In this document: positions 7,230 through 15,126 of the stretch, in pieces
Layout of the letters: each line of letters starts with the position of its first letter
Position numbering within the stretch: position 1 is the first letter of the stretch
DNA from: JAYODZ01 sp965660195
Lineage (GTDB): Bacteria > Pseudomonadota > Alphaproteobacteria > RS24
Length of the DNA: 39,193 nucleotides
Assembly (NCBI GenBank): GCA_965660195.1
Contig: CBFHZM010000008.1
Span: forward strand, 1 to 39,193
Direction of reading: 5' to 3'
Notes under the pieces: model-generated
The model's database searches: none
Told to the model about the DNA's origin: nothing
The model's input: the letters and a program-made list of their open reading frames with translations, nothing else
Program-made: the position numbers and the translations under genes

Positions 7230-8315
7230 TTAGTCCTTTTCTACAACACCAAGCGCGCGCGACACGAGGCGCGCGGTATGATCAACCAAGGGGATGAGGC
7301 GGGCATAATTGCTCCGCGTTGGAGCAATTACCCCGAGAACCCCGACGACTTTGCGTTCTTTATCGCGGTAGCCGCTGACGATCAAGCTCGAACCTGAAAG
7401 CGAGAACAGCTTGTTTTCAGAACCAATGAAAATACGAACGCCGCTACCTTCTTCGGCATTCGATAAAAGCCCGATAATATCCTTCTTGCGCTCGAGATCG
7501 TCGAATAGGATACGAATGCGTTCCAAATCTTCACTGGCGGCAAGGTTATTCAGCAAATTGGCCTGTCCGCGAACAATCAGCGTTTTGTCCAAAATTGCGT
7601 CATTGCGGCCCAACTCAGGCGTGCCGCGAACGCCGCCCCATTCGGCAAGGCCAGCCTCGATCACGCGGGCGCTCAGAGCATCAAGCTCGGCTTCCGCACG
7701 CTTGATTTCTTGTTCAGTCGAGGTGCGCAAGTCATCCAAGCTTCGTCCTTTTAGCCGCGCATTAAGGTAGTTTCCGGCTGCGACCAGATTGGCGTGGGTA
7801 ATGCCCTCGGGCCAATTCACCAAGCGGTTCTCGACGCGATCGCTCCCATCGACCAATACGACCAGTAATTGTTGACGGCTAACAGGAACAAACTCGATAT
7901 GTTTGATCGCTTCGGCTTGATTTGGCACCACCACTAAGCTGGCGCATTGGCTTAAGCCAGTCAGGCTCTCGACGGCTTGCGTCACGACGTCGCCAAGTTC
8001 TTGCCCAGCGGCCAGCGCCGGCGCGAGGTCAGCACGCTCATCAGAGCTGAGCTCGCCAACTTGCAGTAAGCCATCGACGAATAGGCGCAGCCCCTGCTCG
8101 GTCGGGAGGCGACCAGCAGAGACATGCGGTGCGTAAAGCAGCCCAAGATTTTCTAGCTCCGCCATTGTGCTACGAATTGAAGCCGAGGACAGGCTCTCAC
8201 CAAGTCCATTGACCAGCGCTTTCGACCCAACAGGATCTCCCGTTTCGAGATAGCCCTCAACGATGAGGCGAAAAATTTGCCGCGCGCGGTCGCTCAATCC
8301 TGATAATTGTGTCAT
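7230..8315 (-). CDS. hrcA: Heat-inducible transcriptional repressor HrcA
   Basis: HrcA represses chaperone genes by binding CIRCE operators and depends on GroEL for activity. The 361-residue protein has the N-terminal winged helix (about 1-75; LSDRARQIFRLIVEGYLETG and GSKALV) and the conserved region around ATEMAELENLG-like sequence (SIRSTMAELENLGLL), then the central GAF-like and dimerisation domains. It is the first gene of hrcA-grpE and is divergent from rph, the usual alphaproteobacterial arrangement. I find no CIRCE element here, so its target is probably groESL elsewhere. The ATG has no Shine-Dalgarno; TAAATA lies six bases upstream, consistent with a leaderless message. Confidence 0.95.
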   Translation of the reverse strand: MTQLSGLSDRARQIFRLIVEGYLETGDPVGSKALVNGLGESLSSASIRSTMAELENLGLLYAPHVSAGRLPTEQGLRLFVDGLLQVGELSSDERADLAPALAAGQELGDVVTQAVESLTGLSQCASLVVVPNQAEAIKHIEFVPVSRQQLLVVLVDGSDRVENRLVNWPEGITHANLVAAGNYLNARLKGRSLDDLRTSTEQEIKRAEAELDALSARVIEAGLAEWGGVRGTPELGRNDAILDKTLIVRGQANLLNNLAASEDLERIRILFDDLERKKDIIGLLSNAEEGSGVRIFIGSENKLFSLSGSSLIVSGYRDKERKVVGVLGVIAPTRSNYARLIPLVDHTARLVSRALGVVEKD

Positions 8316-8321
8316 GGGTCA

Positions 8322-8327
8322 TATTTA
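8322..8327 (-). promoter_or_regulatory. Possible -10 element of hrcA, leaderless geometry
   Basis: TAAATA on the minus strand is followed by six bases and then the hrcA ATG. No Shine-Dalgarno is present. No convincing -35 is seen at 16-18 bases upstream, so support comes mainly from the matching geometry at nth, DUF2244, dapB and mutS. Confidence 0.3.
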
Positions 8328-8357
8328 GGCGATGCTGGCACAAAATCCCAGAGGTGC

Positions 8358-8392
8358 CGCCCGAAAATTATGACAGGCTTGCTCCTCGGGCG
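8358..8392. repeat. Inverted repeat in the hrcA-rph intergenic region
   Basis: CGCCCGA (8358-8364) and TCGGGCG (8386-8392) form a perfect 7-base inverted repeat with a 21-base spacer. It sits upstream of both divergent genes. It is not a CIRCE element, whose arms are TTAGCACTC and GAGTGCTAA. It may be a regulator site or chance. Confidence 0.3.
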
Positions 8393-8439
8393 TTAAATCG
8401 GTACATCTGACTGATTGAAATGCAACGCAAAGGTCTCTC

Positions 8440-9165
8440 ATGTCTCGTCCTTCCGGCCGCCAGGCCGATGCCCTTCGTGAAATAACGATTACGCCGCACG
8501 TCTCCAAACACGCCGAGGGGTCTTGCTTAATTAAATTTGGCGACACCCATGTTTTGTGCACGGCGTCGCTCGAAGAGCGTGTGCCGCCATGGTTGCGCGG
8601 CGGCGGCAAGGGTTGGATTACGGCTGAATATGGCATGCTACCGCGGGCGACGGGCGACCGAATGCGGCGCGAAGCGGCGGCTGGTAAACAGTCGGGCCGG
8701 ACGCAAGAAATTCAGCGCTTGATCGGTCGCTCCTTGCGGGCGGTGGCAGATTTAGCTGCGCTCGGTGAACGGCAGATCACCATTGATTGTGACGTCATTC
8801 AGGCCGATGGCGGTACGCGCACTGCATCGATTACTGGTGGATGGGTCGCCTTATGGTTTTGCCTCGATCGCTTGCGCCGCTCGGGCGCAATCACGCAAGA
8901 TGTTTTGCGCGACCATGTGGCGGCCATTTCTTGCGGCATATATAACGGCACGCCGGTCGCCGACCTCGACTATGCCGAGGACAGTGTCGCTGACACGGAT
9001 GGCAATTTTGTCATGACGGGCAGAGGCCAGATTGTAGAAATTCAAGCGACGGCCGAAGGCGAAGCTTTTAGCGAGGATGAATTTGCTGCCCTTTTGGGGT
9101 TGGCCAAAACAGCCATCGCGGCGCTTGTCGAAAAACAAAAACAAGCGATCGGTTCAGGCGCATGA
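8440..9165 (+). CDS. rph: Ribonuclease PH
   Basis: Phosphorolytic 3'-to-5' exoribonuclease that trims tRNA and other RNA 3' ends, working as a hexameric ring. The 241-residue protein is full length. It begins with the family N-terminus SRPSGRQADALREITI and contains GWITAEYGMLPRAT, the RTQEIQRLIGRSLRA segment and the DCDVIQADGGTRTASITG active-site region. AAAGG lies six bases before the ATG. It is divergent from hrcA and overlaps rdgB by four bases, so rph-rdgB-hemW form one operon. Confidence 0.97.
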   Translation: MSRPSGRQADALREITITPHVSKHAEGSCLIKFGDTHVLCTASLEERVPPWLRGGGKGWITAEYGMLPRATGDRMRREAAAGKQSGRTQEIQRLIGRSLRAVADLAALGERQITIDCDVIQADGGTRTASITGGWVALWFCLDRLRRSGAITQDVLRDHVAAISCGIYNGTPVADLDYAEDSVADTDGNFVMTGRGQIVEIQATAEGEAFSEDEFAALLGLAKTAIAALVEKQKQAIGSGA

Positions 9166-9776
9166 GCCGCAAACTCGCTTCTGGAACCTTGATAGTGGCC
9201 AGTCACAATCAAGGCAAGGTGCGCGAGATCGCTGACTTATTGAAGCAGTTTAACATGGACACGGTCAGCGCCGGAGATCTCGGGCTGCCTGAGCCAGATG
9301 AGACCGAAGCCAGTTTCATTGGCAATGCCGAATTGAAAGCGCGCGCTGCCGCCAGTGCCAGCCAGCTTCCAGCTCTGGCCGATGATAGTGGTCTCGTCGT
9401 GACCGCGCTTGGTGGCGAGCCTGGAATTTACTCGGCGCGTTGGGCTGAGCGCCCCGATGGCACGCGTGATTTTGCTTATGCTATGCAGCGCGTCGAGGAC
9501 GCGCTCGCCGCGCAAGCCGACCCCTCGCGGGCGGCACATTTTATCTGTGCTTTGAGCCTCGCTTGGCCGGATGGGGTGGTACAATCTTATGAAGGGCGCG
9601 TCGATGGAATGCTGGTTTGGCCGCCGCGGGGCGACCGTGGCTTCGGTTATGATCCAGTGTTTCAGCCTCTAGGCATGACCGAAACATTTGGCGAGATGGA
9701 CCCCGCCGCCAAGCACGCCATGTCGCATCGCGCTGATGCATTTCGCCAGCTGGTCGAGGATTGTTTTGATCAGTGA
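9162..9776 (+). CDS. rdgB: XTP/dITP diphosphatase (non-canonical purine NTP pyrophosphatase)
   Basis: Hydrolyses dITP, XTP and ITP to monophosphates, keeping deaminated purines out of DNA and RNA. The substrate motif SHNQGK is at residues 14-19. Family motifs follow: ALADDSGL, then GEPGIYSARWA, then GFGYDPVF in the C-terminal half, and the terminal SHRADAF. Length (204 residues) is usual. The ATG overlaps the rph stop by four bases. Its 3' end overlaps the proposed hemW start by eleven bases, giving tight coupling across the three genes. Confidence 0.96.
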   Translation: MSRKLASGTLIVASHNQGKVREIADLLKQFNMDTVSAGDLGLPEPDETEASFIGNAELKARAAASASQLPALADDSGLVVTALGGEPGIYSARWAERPDGTRDFAYAMQRVEDALAAQADPSRAAHFICALSLAWPDGVVQSYEGRVDGMLVWPPRGDRGFGYDPVFQPLGMTETFGEMDPAAKHAMSHRADAFRQLVEDCFDQ

Positions 9777-10920
9777 TGCCCCATCGCTTGGGGTTTATGT
9801 GCATTGGCCCTTTTGTCTGCAGATCTGCCCTTATTGTGATTTCAATGTCTATAAAAACCGTGCTGTTGATGAGGCACGGTGGCGAGCAGCCTATCAAGCT
9901 GATTTGGCGGCGGCCCGAGAGCACCGCGCTGGTCCTGTCAGCAGTATTTTCTTTGGTGGCGGAACCCCTTCTCTAATGTCTCCCAACTTGGTTGAGCAAC
10001 TTCTGGAGAGCATCGATCAGACTTTCGGTTTGACGCCGGGGGTCGAAATAACTTTGGAAGCTAACCCCGATGGATTGGGGCGCGCTTATCTAAGGCAACT
10101 GGCGGCGGCGGGGGTGACGCGTTTATCGCTCGGCATTCAAGCGCTTGATGATGCGGCGCTGAAATTTCTTGGCCGCCACCATGATGCAGCTGGGGCTTTG
10201 GTCGCCCTGAACGAGGTGCAAGATATTTTCCCGTCGCACTCGGTTGATATGATCTATGCTCGGCCGCAGCAAACTGCGGCGGCTTGGCAAACCGAGCTTG
10301 AGCGTCTTTTGGCTTATACACCATCTCATGTCTCGCTCTATGAATTGACGATTGAGCCGGATACGAGCTTTGGCCTCCGCGCCGCGCGCGGCGACCTCGC
10401 GCCTTTGCCAGGCGAACAGGCGGCTGATCTTTACGATCTTTCGGGCCTGATTATGGCAGCACATGGCTTACCGATTTACGAGATTTCGAACCATGCGCGG
10501 TCTGGGGCGGAGTGTCGGCACAATGTCGCGACCTGGCGCGGTGGCGACTATATTGGTATCGGCCCGGGTGCGCATGGCCGGATTTCGCAGGCGGGCCATC
10601 GTCACGCTACAGAAATGCCCCGTGATCCTGCACAGTGGATAAAGAACGCCGATGCGCCGACATATCAATGGGGCCGATTTGACCGTCTATCACCGCAAGA
10701 AGCGGCGGAAGAGTTGATCTTTCTTGGTTTGCGACTTGTCGAGGGTGTGGCACAGGAGACCCTGAAGCAAGCGGAGGTTCTGGGTGTCGCGATAAATTGG
10801 AGCGAAAAACAACAGCTGGTCAGCAATGGCTTGCTTGCGGAAACCGAGACACATCTACGTGCGACATCAGAGGGCCGAAAGCTTTTGGATTACAGTCTGG
10901 GCCGGTTATTGGCCAGCTGA
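9766..10920 (+). CDS. hemW: Radical SAM family heme chaperone HemW
   Basis: HemW is a radical SAM protein related to coproporphyrinogen dehydrogenase HemN but thought to act as a heme chaperone. The CxxxCxxC motif is at Cys17, Cys21 and Cys24 after a YVHWPF segment. I start at the TTG at 9766, giving 384 residues. GAGGA lies five bases upstream, and the protein then begins MISDAPSLGVYVHWPFC, normal for HemW. An ATG at 9736 would overlap rdgB by 41 bases and add an atypical extension. The motif HNxxYW, reported to take part in heme binding, reads HNVATW (residues 252-257) here, with Thr at the Tyr position. The stop overlaps the convergent lipoprotein gene by 15 bases. Confidence 0.92.
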   Translation: MISDAPSLGVYVHWPFCLQICPYCDFNVYKNRAVDEARWRAAYQADLAAAREHRAGPVSSIFFGGGTPSLMSPNLVEQLLESIDQTFGLTPGVEITLEANPDGLGRAYLRQLAAAGVTRLSLGIQALDDAALKFLGRHHDAAGALVALNEVQDIFPSHSVDMIYARPQQTAAAWQTELERLLAYTPSHVSLYELTIEPDTSFGLRAARGDLAPLPGEQAADLYDLSGLIMAAHGLPIYEISNHARSGAECRHNVATWRGGDYIGIGPGAHGRISQAGHRHATEMPRDPAQWIKNADAPTYQWGRFDRLSPQEAAEELIFLGLRLVEGVAQETLKQAEVLGVAINWSEKQQLVSNGLLAETETHLRATSEGRKLLDYSLGRLLAS

Positions 10921-12408
10921 GCCCGCTCCCCATGCGGGCGGTGTTAGTAGGCGCGCTCCACCTTGCCAGCCAATTTCAGGCGGGCGGCTGAGCGCTTCAG
11001 CATTGAGATGCGCTTCTTCGCGCTGATTTTGCCAAAGGGCGAAGCTCGCCGCGGGTGGCGCGATCGACTTGAAGCGGTTGCTACGAATTTCCATAACCGC
11101 GAAGCTACGTTGGTTGGTGCCGTCGGGCATCAAGCGCAATGGCCCATCAATGCCGCTGAAGCCGCGCATGTCTGTCATCGCGCGTTCAGAAAAGGGTTTA
11201 CGACTATCGATTTGGACAAGCGTGCCGATCAAGCTTAAGGCATCGTAGCCGAGGCTCGCGGCCCGTAAGGGCCGGCGGCCATACTTCTGCTCGAAATGTG
11301 ACGCGAAAACTTGCCAGCCCTCAGGATTGGCGGCAGGGAACCAAGCGCCATGCAGCGGCGGCTCTTTCGTTAAGGCGTCATCATCCCACAAAGACGAGCC
11401 GAGAAATTGAATATATTTAGGGTCGACATCGAAATAAGGTAGGAGCGGCGCCAGATTGCGCAAGTTTAAGCCGCCATCGGGCATCAAAACGGCGTCATAC
11501 GGAATTTCACCCATTGTCTCGCTGCGCGCGAGCGCCTCGAGCGCCGCGGCGGTTTCGGGCGCGATGATTTTAAGCTTTTTCATGCGCTGGTTCTCATCCG
11601 TTGTCTCGGGCACCAGAGCATTGGCAATCGTTGTTAAGCGCTCAGCCTCTTTTTGATGTGCAGTTTTGCGCTCTTGGTAATAGGCAAGGCGTTGCACCGG
11701 CTCGAACATATCCTGTGCATCAGCGGGGTACTGCTCACGCACGACCATCCGCCCACCATAATAGACAATAATTGGCTCGATAATATCGCTGAGCCAGGCG
11801 CCATAAGCATTCTCAGGTAGCAAAACGGCAAACCGCGTTAGACCTTTTTGCGTGGCGTGAATGACAATGCGCTCGATCTGCTGCTCCGGCAGGTGACCGA
11901 GCAGCCAGACGCCCTCGGTGGCGTAGCGACGGTCATTTGATAGCGCGAGAACGGGAATGTTGGCGCGTTGCAAAATTGGCGTCGCGGCCGCAATAGCGTG
12001 CGCGAATAGCGGGCCGATAACAATGTCGGCGCCACGGCGAACTGCATTTTGTGCCGCGATAGCGGCGCCATCATCGGTGCCTTGTGTGTCTTCGACCAAG
12101 AGCGCGATATTTTCCACACCAAGGTCGAACAAAGCCAGCTCTATGCCGTGGAATAGGTCGACGGCTAATGCCTGAATGTCCTCATCCGGGCTGTTGAAAG
12201 GGAGCAAGATGGCAACCGCAACAGTGCTTTGGCCGCGTGCATCGCCGGCCATGCCGCCGCCCCCACCAGCGCGCCCTGGAGAAGGAAACCGCGACTGACC
12301 ATAAACGCCCTCATCAGAGCCATAACGGCCATCGCTTTGGCCCGGGCCAGCACAAGCGACAAGGGTTAGGCATAAGAAGCTAACAAAGAAAAGCGTAAGG
12401 CGTTGCAC
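10906..12408 (-). CDS. LpoA-like penicillin-binding protein activator, periplasmic-binding-protein-fold lipoprotein
   Basis: A 500-residue predicted outer-membrane or periplasmic lipoprotein. The signal peptide ends in a lipobox LVAC with Cys19 as lipidation site. A Gly/Ser-rich linker (about 20-58) leads into a type I periplasmic-binding-protein fold like that of Leu/Ile/Val receptors (VAILLPF, GADIVIGPLFA, IPVLALSND). E. coli LpoA has this fold in its C-terminal half and activates PBP1a. Synteny supports the call: in E. coli lpoA lies between rsmI and yraN, and here it is divergent from rsmI-yraN. An amino-acid ABC receptor is the alternative, but no permease genes are nearby. The start is GTG with GGAG five bases upstream. 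Confidence 0.75.
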   Translation of the reverse strand: MQRLTLFFVSFLCLTLVACAGPGQSDGRYGSDEGVYGQSRFPSPGRAGGGGGMAGDARGQSTVAVAILLPFNSPDEDIQALAVDLFHGIELALFDLGVENIALLVEDTQGTDDGAAIAAQNAVRRGADIVIGPLFAHAIAAATPILQRANIPVLALSNDRRYATEGVWLLGHLPEQQIERIVIHATQKGLTRFAVLLPENAYGAWLSDIIEPIIVYYGGRMVVREQYPADAQDMFEPVQRLAYYQERKTAHQKEAERLTTIANALVPETTDENQRMKKLKIIAPETAAALEALARSETMGEIPYDAVLMPDGGLNLRNLAPLLPYFDVDPKYIQFLGSSLWDDDALTKEPPLHGAWFPAANPEGWQVFASHFEQKYGRRPLRAASLGYDALSLIGTLVQIDSRKPFSERAMTDMRGFSGIDGPLRLMPDGTNQRSFAVMEIRSNRFKSIAPPAASFALWQNQREEAHLNAEALSRPPEIGWQGGARLLTPPAWGAGSAGQ

Positions 12409-12486
12409 AATGACTCCGCTGTTTAAATCCCGTATCTTTTGTATAGACTGAGTGGAAGCGCAAATAAAGGCAGGACTGAGGCGCTG

Positions 12487-12502
12487 TCTTGCTTTTGCAA
12501 GA
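12487..12502 (+). other. Small hairpin in the rsmI leader
   Basis: TCTTGC, loop TTTT, GCAAGA: a perfect six-base-pair stem ending 21 bases before the rsmI ATG. No T-run follows on either strand that would make it an intrinsic terminator. Function unknown; it may be chance. Confidence 0.25.
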
Positions 12503-12523
12503 AAACCCTTTGGGGGTGGGTGG

Positions 12524-13381
12524 ATGACAAAACTCGAACTGGATAATTCGGGCCCAGTGCCTGCTGGGCTTTATATTGTGGCGACACCGCTGGGGAATGC
12601 GCGCGATATCACTTTGCGGGCGCTGGATGTCTTGCGGGCCGCGGACCTGATTTTATGCGAGGACACCCGCGTAACACGCAAGCTTTTGACAATTTACGGC
12701 CTGAAAGCACGCCTGCAGGCTTGTCACGAGCATAATGAGCAGGCGGTCGCGCAAGACGTTTTACAGGCGCTGGCGGCGGGCAAAACCCTTGCCTTGGTCA
12801 GCGATGCCGGAACGCCGGTGATCTCCGACCCCGGCTATCGCGTCATTAAACAAGCGGTGGCGGCTGGTCATGTGGTGCATCCCGTGCCCGGCGCCTCGGC
12901 ACCGATCACGGCTTTGAGCGTCTCGGGCTTGCCCAGCGATCGGTTTACTTTTCTCGGGTTTTTGCCGGCAAAGGCGGCGGCGCGCCGCGCGGCGCTAGCC
13001 TCGCTGTCGCGTGATTTAGGAACTGTTATTTTGTTCGAAAGCCCCAACCGTTTGACCAACCTGTTGCACGATATGGCTGATGTTTTGGGGTCGTGCCGGG
13101 CTGTCGTTGCGCGCGAAATGACTAAAAAATTTGAAGAGATTATAGCTGGAACACCAGCCGAGTTGGCGGCGCATTTTGCCGACGGCGCGCGGGGCGAATG
13201 CGTAGTTTTGTTTCACCTCGAGGGTGGTGAGTCGGTTCAGCAAGACAGTTTAGATCAGGCGATTTTAACGGCACTGGAAAAATTAACGGTCAAGGATGCC
13301 GCGTTAGAGGTTTCGGTGCGCTATGGCCTGTCGCGGAAAGATGTCTATGCTCGTGCGTTGCAGCTTCGTGCTGAGGTATGA
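12524..13381 (+). CDS. rsmI: 16S rRNA (cytidine(1402)-2'-O)-methyltransferase
   Basis: Methylates the ribose of C1402 in the 16S rRNA decoding site using SAM. The 285-residue protein (E. coli: 286) has the tetrapyrrole-methylase fold: GLYIVATPLGNARDIT near residues 15-30, ADLILCEDTRVT near 40-50, VSDAGTPVISDPG, and PGASAPITALSVSGLP. I start at 12524 because the family N-terminus is short; a GTG at 12452 would add 24 unconserved residues. The site upstream is G-rich rather than a classical Shine-Dalgarno. The stop overlaps yraN in an ATGA arrangement. It is divergent from the LpoA-like gene. Confidence 0.95.
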   Translation: MTKLELDNSGPVPAGLYIVATPLGNARDITLRALDVLRAADLILCEDTRVTRKLLTIYGLKARLQACHEHNEQAVAQDVLQALAAGKTLALVSDAGTPVISDPGYRVIKQAVAAGHVVHPVPGASAPITALSVSGLPSDRFTFLGFLPAKAAARRAALASLSRDLGTVILFESPNRLTNLLHDMADVLGSCRAVVAREMTKKFEEIIAGTPAELAAHFADGARGECVVLFHLEGGESVQQDSLDQAILTALEKLTVKDAALEVSVRYGLSRKDVYARALQLRAEV

Positions 13382-13740
13382 CGCGCCGCCGTGCCCAGAA
13401 ATTTGGCTTTATCGCTGAATGCAGCGCTTTACTATTATTGACAATAAAAGGGTATCGCTTGCTGGCACGCAATTTCCGTAGTCGCCGTGGTGAGATTGAC
13501 CTGATCATGGTTCGCGGGGCCGTCTTGGTTTTCGTTGAGGTGAAGTTTCGTTTGCATCCCCATGCTCTCGACTACGCAATTACGCCGAAACAGTGGCGAC
13601 GGATTTATGATGCGGCGGGCGATTTTGTGGCACAGCAGCCACATCTCGCCAATTTGGTTTGGCGCTTTAATTGTGTTTTGTGTAGTCCTGTCCCACGGCA
13701 TCAAAAAGATGTTTGGCGGATATATGATGGGATGTCATAA
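13378..13740 (+). CDS. yraN: YraN family protein (UPF0102, predicted endonuclease fold)
   Basis: A 120-residue member of the YraN/UPF0102 family, with a restriction-endonuclease-like fold and no firmly assigned function. The conserved core is present: GYRLLARNFRSRRGEIDLI (residues 25-43) and FVEVKFR (52-58), with the candidate catalytic set Glu39, Asp41, Glu54 and Lys56. It overlaps rsmI by four bases and precedes gshB by 51 bases, the order rsmI-yraN-gshB that I recall from many alphaproteobacteria. Confidence 0.92.
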   Translation: MTRRRAQKFGFIAECSALLLLTIKGYRLLARNFRSRRGEIDLIMVRGAVLVFVEVKFRLHPHALDYAITPKQWRRIYDAAGDFVAQQPHLANLVWRFNCVLCSPVPRHQKDVWRIYDGMS

Positions 13741-13791
13741 AGATGACAATATGGTCTTCGGCCGAGGCGCCAGACGAGTGAGGAAAAGACA

Positions 13792-14751
13792 ATGAGCTTG
13801 CGTGTTGTTATTCAGATGGACCCGATTGCAGGGATTGATATTGCGGGGGATACGAGCTTTGCTTTGGCGCTTGAGGCGCAAAGCCGCGGGCATGAATTAT
13901 TTTATTATGAGCCCGACCGGTTGGCGATGGTGAATGGCCGTGTGCGGGCGCAGGTTCAGTCGTTACAGGTGCAAGATCTGCGCGGCGACCATTTCGCTTT
14001 GGGCGCCTCAGAGAGCCTTTGGCTCGACGGTTTTGATGTGATTTTACTCCGGCAAGACCCGCCTTTCGATATGCATTATATTACGACGACGCATTTTCTC
14101 GAGACGGTGGAAGACAAAACGCTAGTGGTGAATAATGCCAACGCGGTGCGCAATGCGCCAGAAAAACTCTTGGTGACGCGCTTTCCGCATCTTATGCCGC
14201 CAACGTTGATTACCCGCGACGTGCAAGAATTGGCGGCCTTCCGCACGGAGCATCAAGACGTTATTTTGAAACCGCTCTATGGCAATGGCGGCGCCGGTAT
14301 TTTTCGTGTGCGGCCGGATGATGAGAATTTTAATTCCTTACTCGAGATGTTTTTAAAGACCAGCCGCGAGCAAGTTATTGCGCAAGCCTATATGCCAGCA
14401 GTTCGAGATGGCGATAAGCGAGTTATTCTCGTTGAGGGCGAAGCGGTTGGCGCGCTGAACCGCATTCCCGCGGCTGGCGATGCCCGCTCTAATGTGCATG
14501 TTGGTGGTCGGCCAGAGCTTGCCGAAGTGACGGCGAGAGATCGTGAAATCGCCGCTGAAATTGGCCCGCTCTTGCGCGAGATGGGCCTTATCTTTGCTGG
14601 CATAGATGTTATCGGCGGGTTGTTGACGGAGATTAATGTGACGTCACCAACGTGCATTCGCGAGATTAAAAATTTCGGTGGCCCAGATATTGGTAAGCTG
14701 ATTTGGGACGCGATCGAGGCCCGCCGCGCGCGGGCGTTGAGGGCTGACTAG
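13792..14751 (+). CDS. gshB: Glutathione synthetase
   Basis: ATP-grasp ligase joining gamma-glutamylcysteine and glycine to form glutathione. At 319 residues it is the bacterial monomer length. Family segments include the N-terminal VVIQMDPIAGIDIAGDTS, LLRQDPPFDMHYI, the ATP-grasp lysine region VILKPLYGNGGAGIF, and the C-terminal metal-binding GLIFAGIDVIGG followed by EINVTSPT. GAGGA lies upstream of the ATG. No gshA is visible in the window. Its last four bases overlap the convergent 87-residue gene. Confidence 0.97.
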   Translation: MSLRVVIQMDPIAGIDIAGDTSFALALEAQSRGHELFYYEPDRLAMVNGRVRAQVQSLQVQDLRGDHFALGASESLWLDGFDVILLRQDPPFDMHYITTTHFLETVEDKTLVVNNANAVRNAPEKLLVTRFPHLMPPTLITRDVQELAAFRTEHQDVILKPLYGNGGAGIFRVRPDDENFNSLLEMFLKTSREQVIAQAYMPAVRDGDKRVILVEGEAVGALNRIPAAGDARSNVHVGGRPELAEVTARDREIAAEIGPLLREMGLIFAGIDVIGGLLTEINVTSPTCIREIKNFGGPDIGKLIWDAIEARRARALRAD

Positions 14752-15011
14752 GCCGCCGATATTTTTTTATAGGTTTTTTCTTCTCGAAGAATATCAATCG
14801 AGATCAGGCGGCTTTCACCGGTATCCTGTTCAAGTAACCTTGCATGCTCGAGGCCGTTGAACAGAACAAGTTCATCGACCACCCAAACGGTTTTCATGGC
14901 GTTGGCAGCATCGGCTTGCATGTTGAGGGCGGCAAATAATTTCTTTGAGCCAGCAAGAGACTCTTCAAACCGATCACCAATCGCGACGGGCACAAGTTTT
15001 TTTCGAAACAT
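14748..15011 (-). CDS. Hypothetical 87-residue protein
   Basis: I do not recognise this protein. It is 87 residues, mildly charged, with no signal peptide, membrane helix or cysteine. It has a basic N-terminus (MFRKKLVPVAIGD), a central helix-forming stretch (about 17-38), a hydrophobic segment VWVVDELVLF (about 43-52), and a lysine-rich tail. Support for it being real: it fills an otherwise empty convergent slot, has a good promoter match (15035-15062), and AAAGG lies about nine bases before the ATG. It shares back-to-back promoters with the broken yifB gene and overlaps the gshB stop by four bases. Single-domain cytoplasmic protein is the most one can say. Confidence 0.6.
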   Translation of the reverse strand: MFRKKLVPVAIGDRFEESLAGSKKLFAALNMQADAANAMKTVWVVDELVLFNGLEHARLLEQDTGESRLISIDILREEKTYKKISAA

Positions 15012-15034
15012 AGTCCAAAACCTTTAACAGCGAA

Positions 15035-15062
15035 AGCTTAGTGTGCGCACCAAAGTGGTCAA
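15035..15062 (-). promoter_or_regulatory. Putative sigma-70 promoter of the 87-residue gene
   Basis: On the minus strand: TTGACC (15062-15057), a 16-base spacer, TAAGCT (15040-15035). Transcription would start about 15-20 bases before the ATG at 15011, leaving room for the AAAGG. Confidence 0.45.
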
Positions 15063-15074
15063 GTAAAAATCTGC

Positions 15075-15102
15075 TTGGCACTTGTTATTATCATGCTAGT
15101 CT
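15075..15102 (+). promoter_or_regulatory. Putative sigma-70 promoter of yifB
   Basis: TTGGCA (15075-15080), a 16-base spacer, TAGTCT (15097-15102), then 24 bases to the ATG. It is back to back with the promoter of the minus-strand 87-residue gene. Confidence 0.4.
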
Positions 15103-15126
15103 GTCCGCCACGAGAGAAAAATAAAA

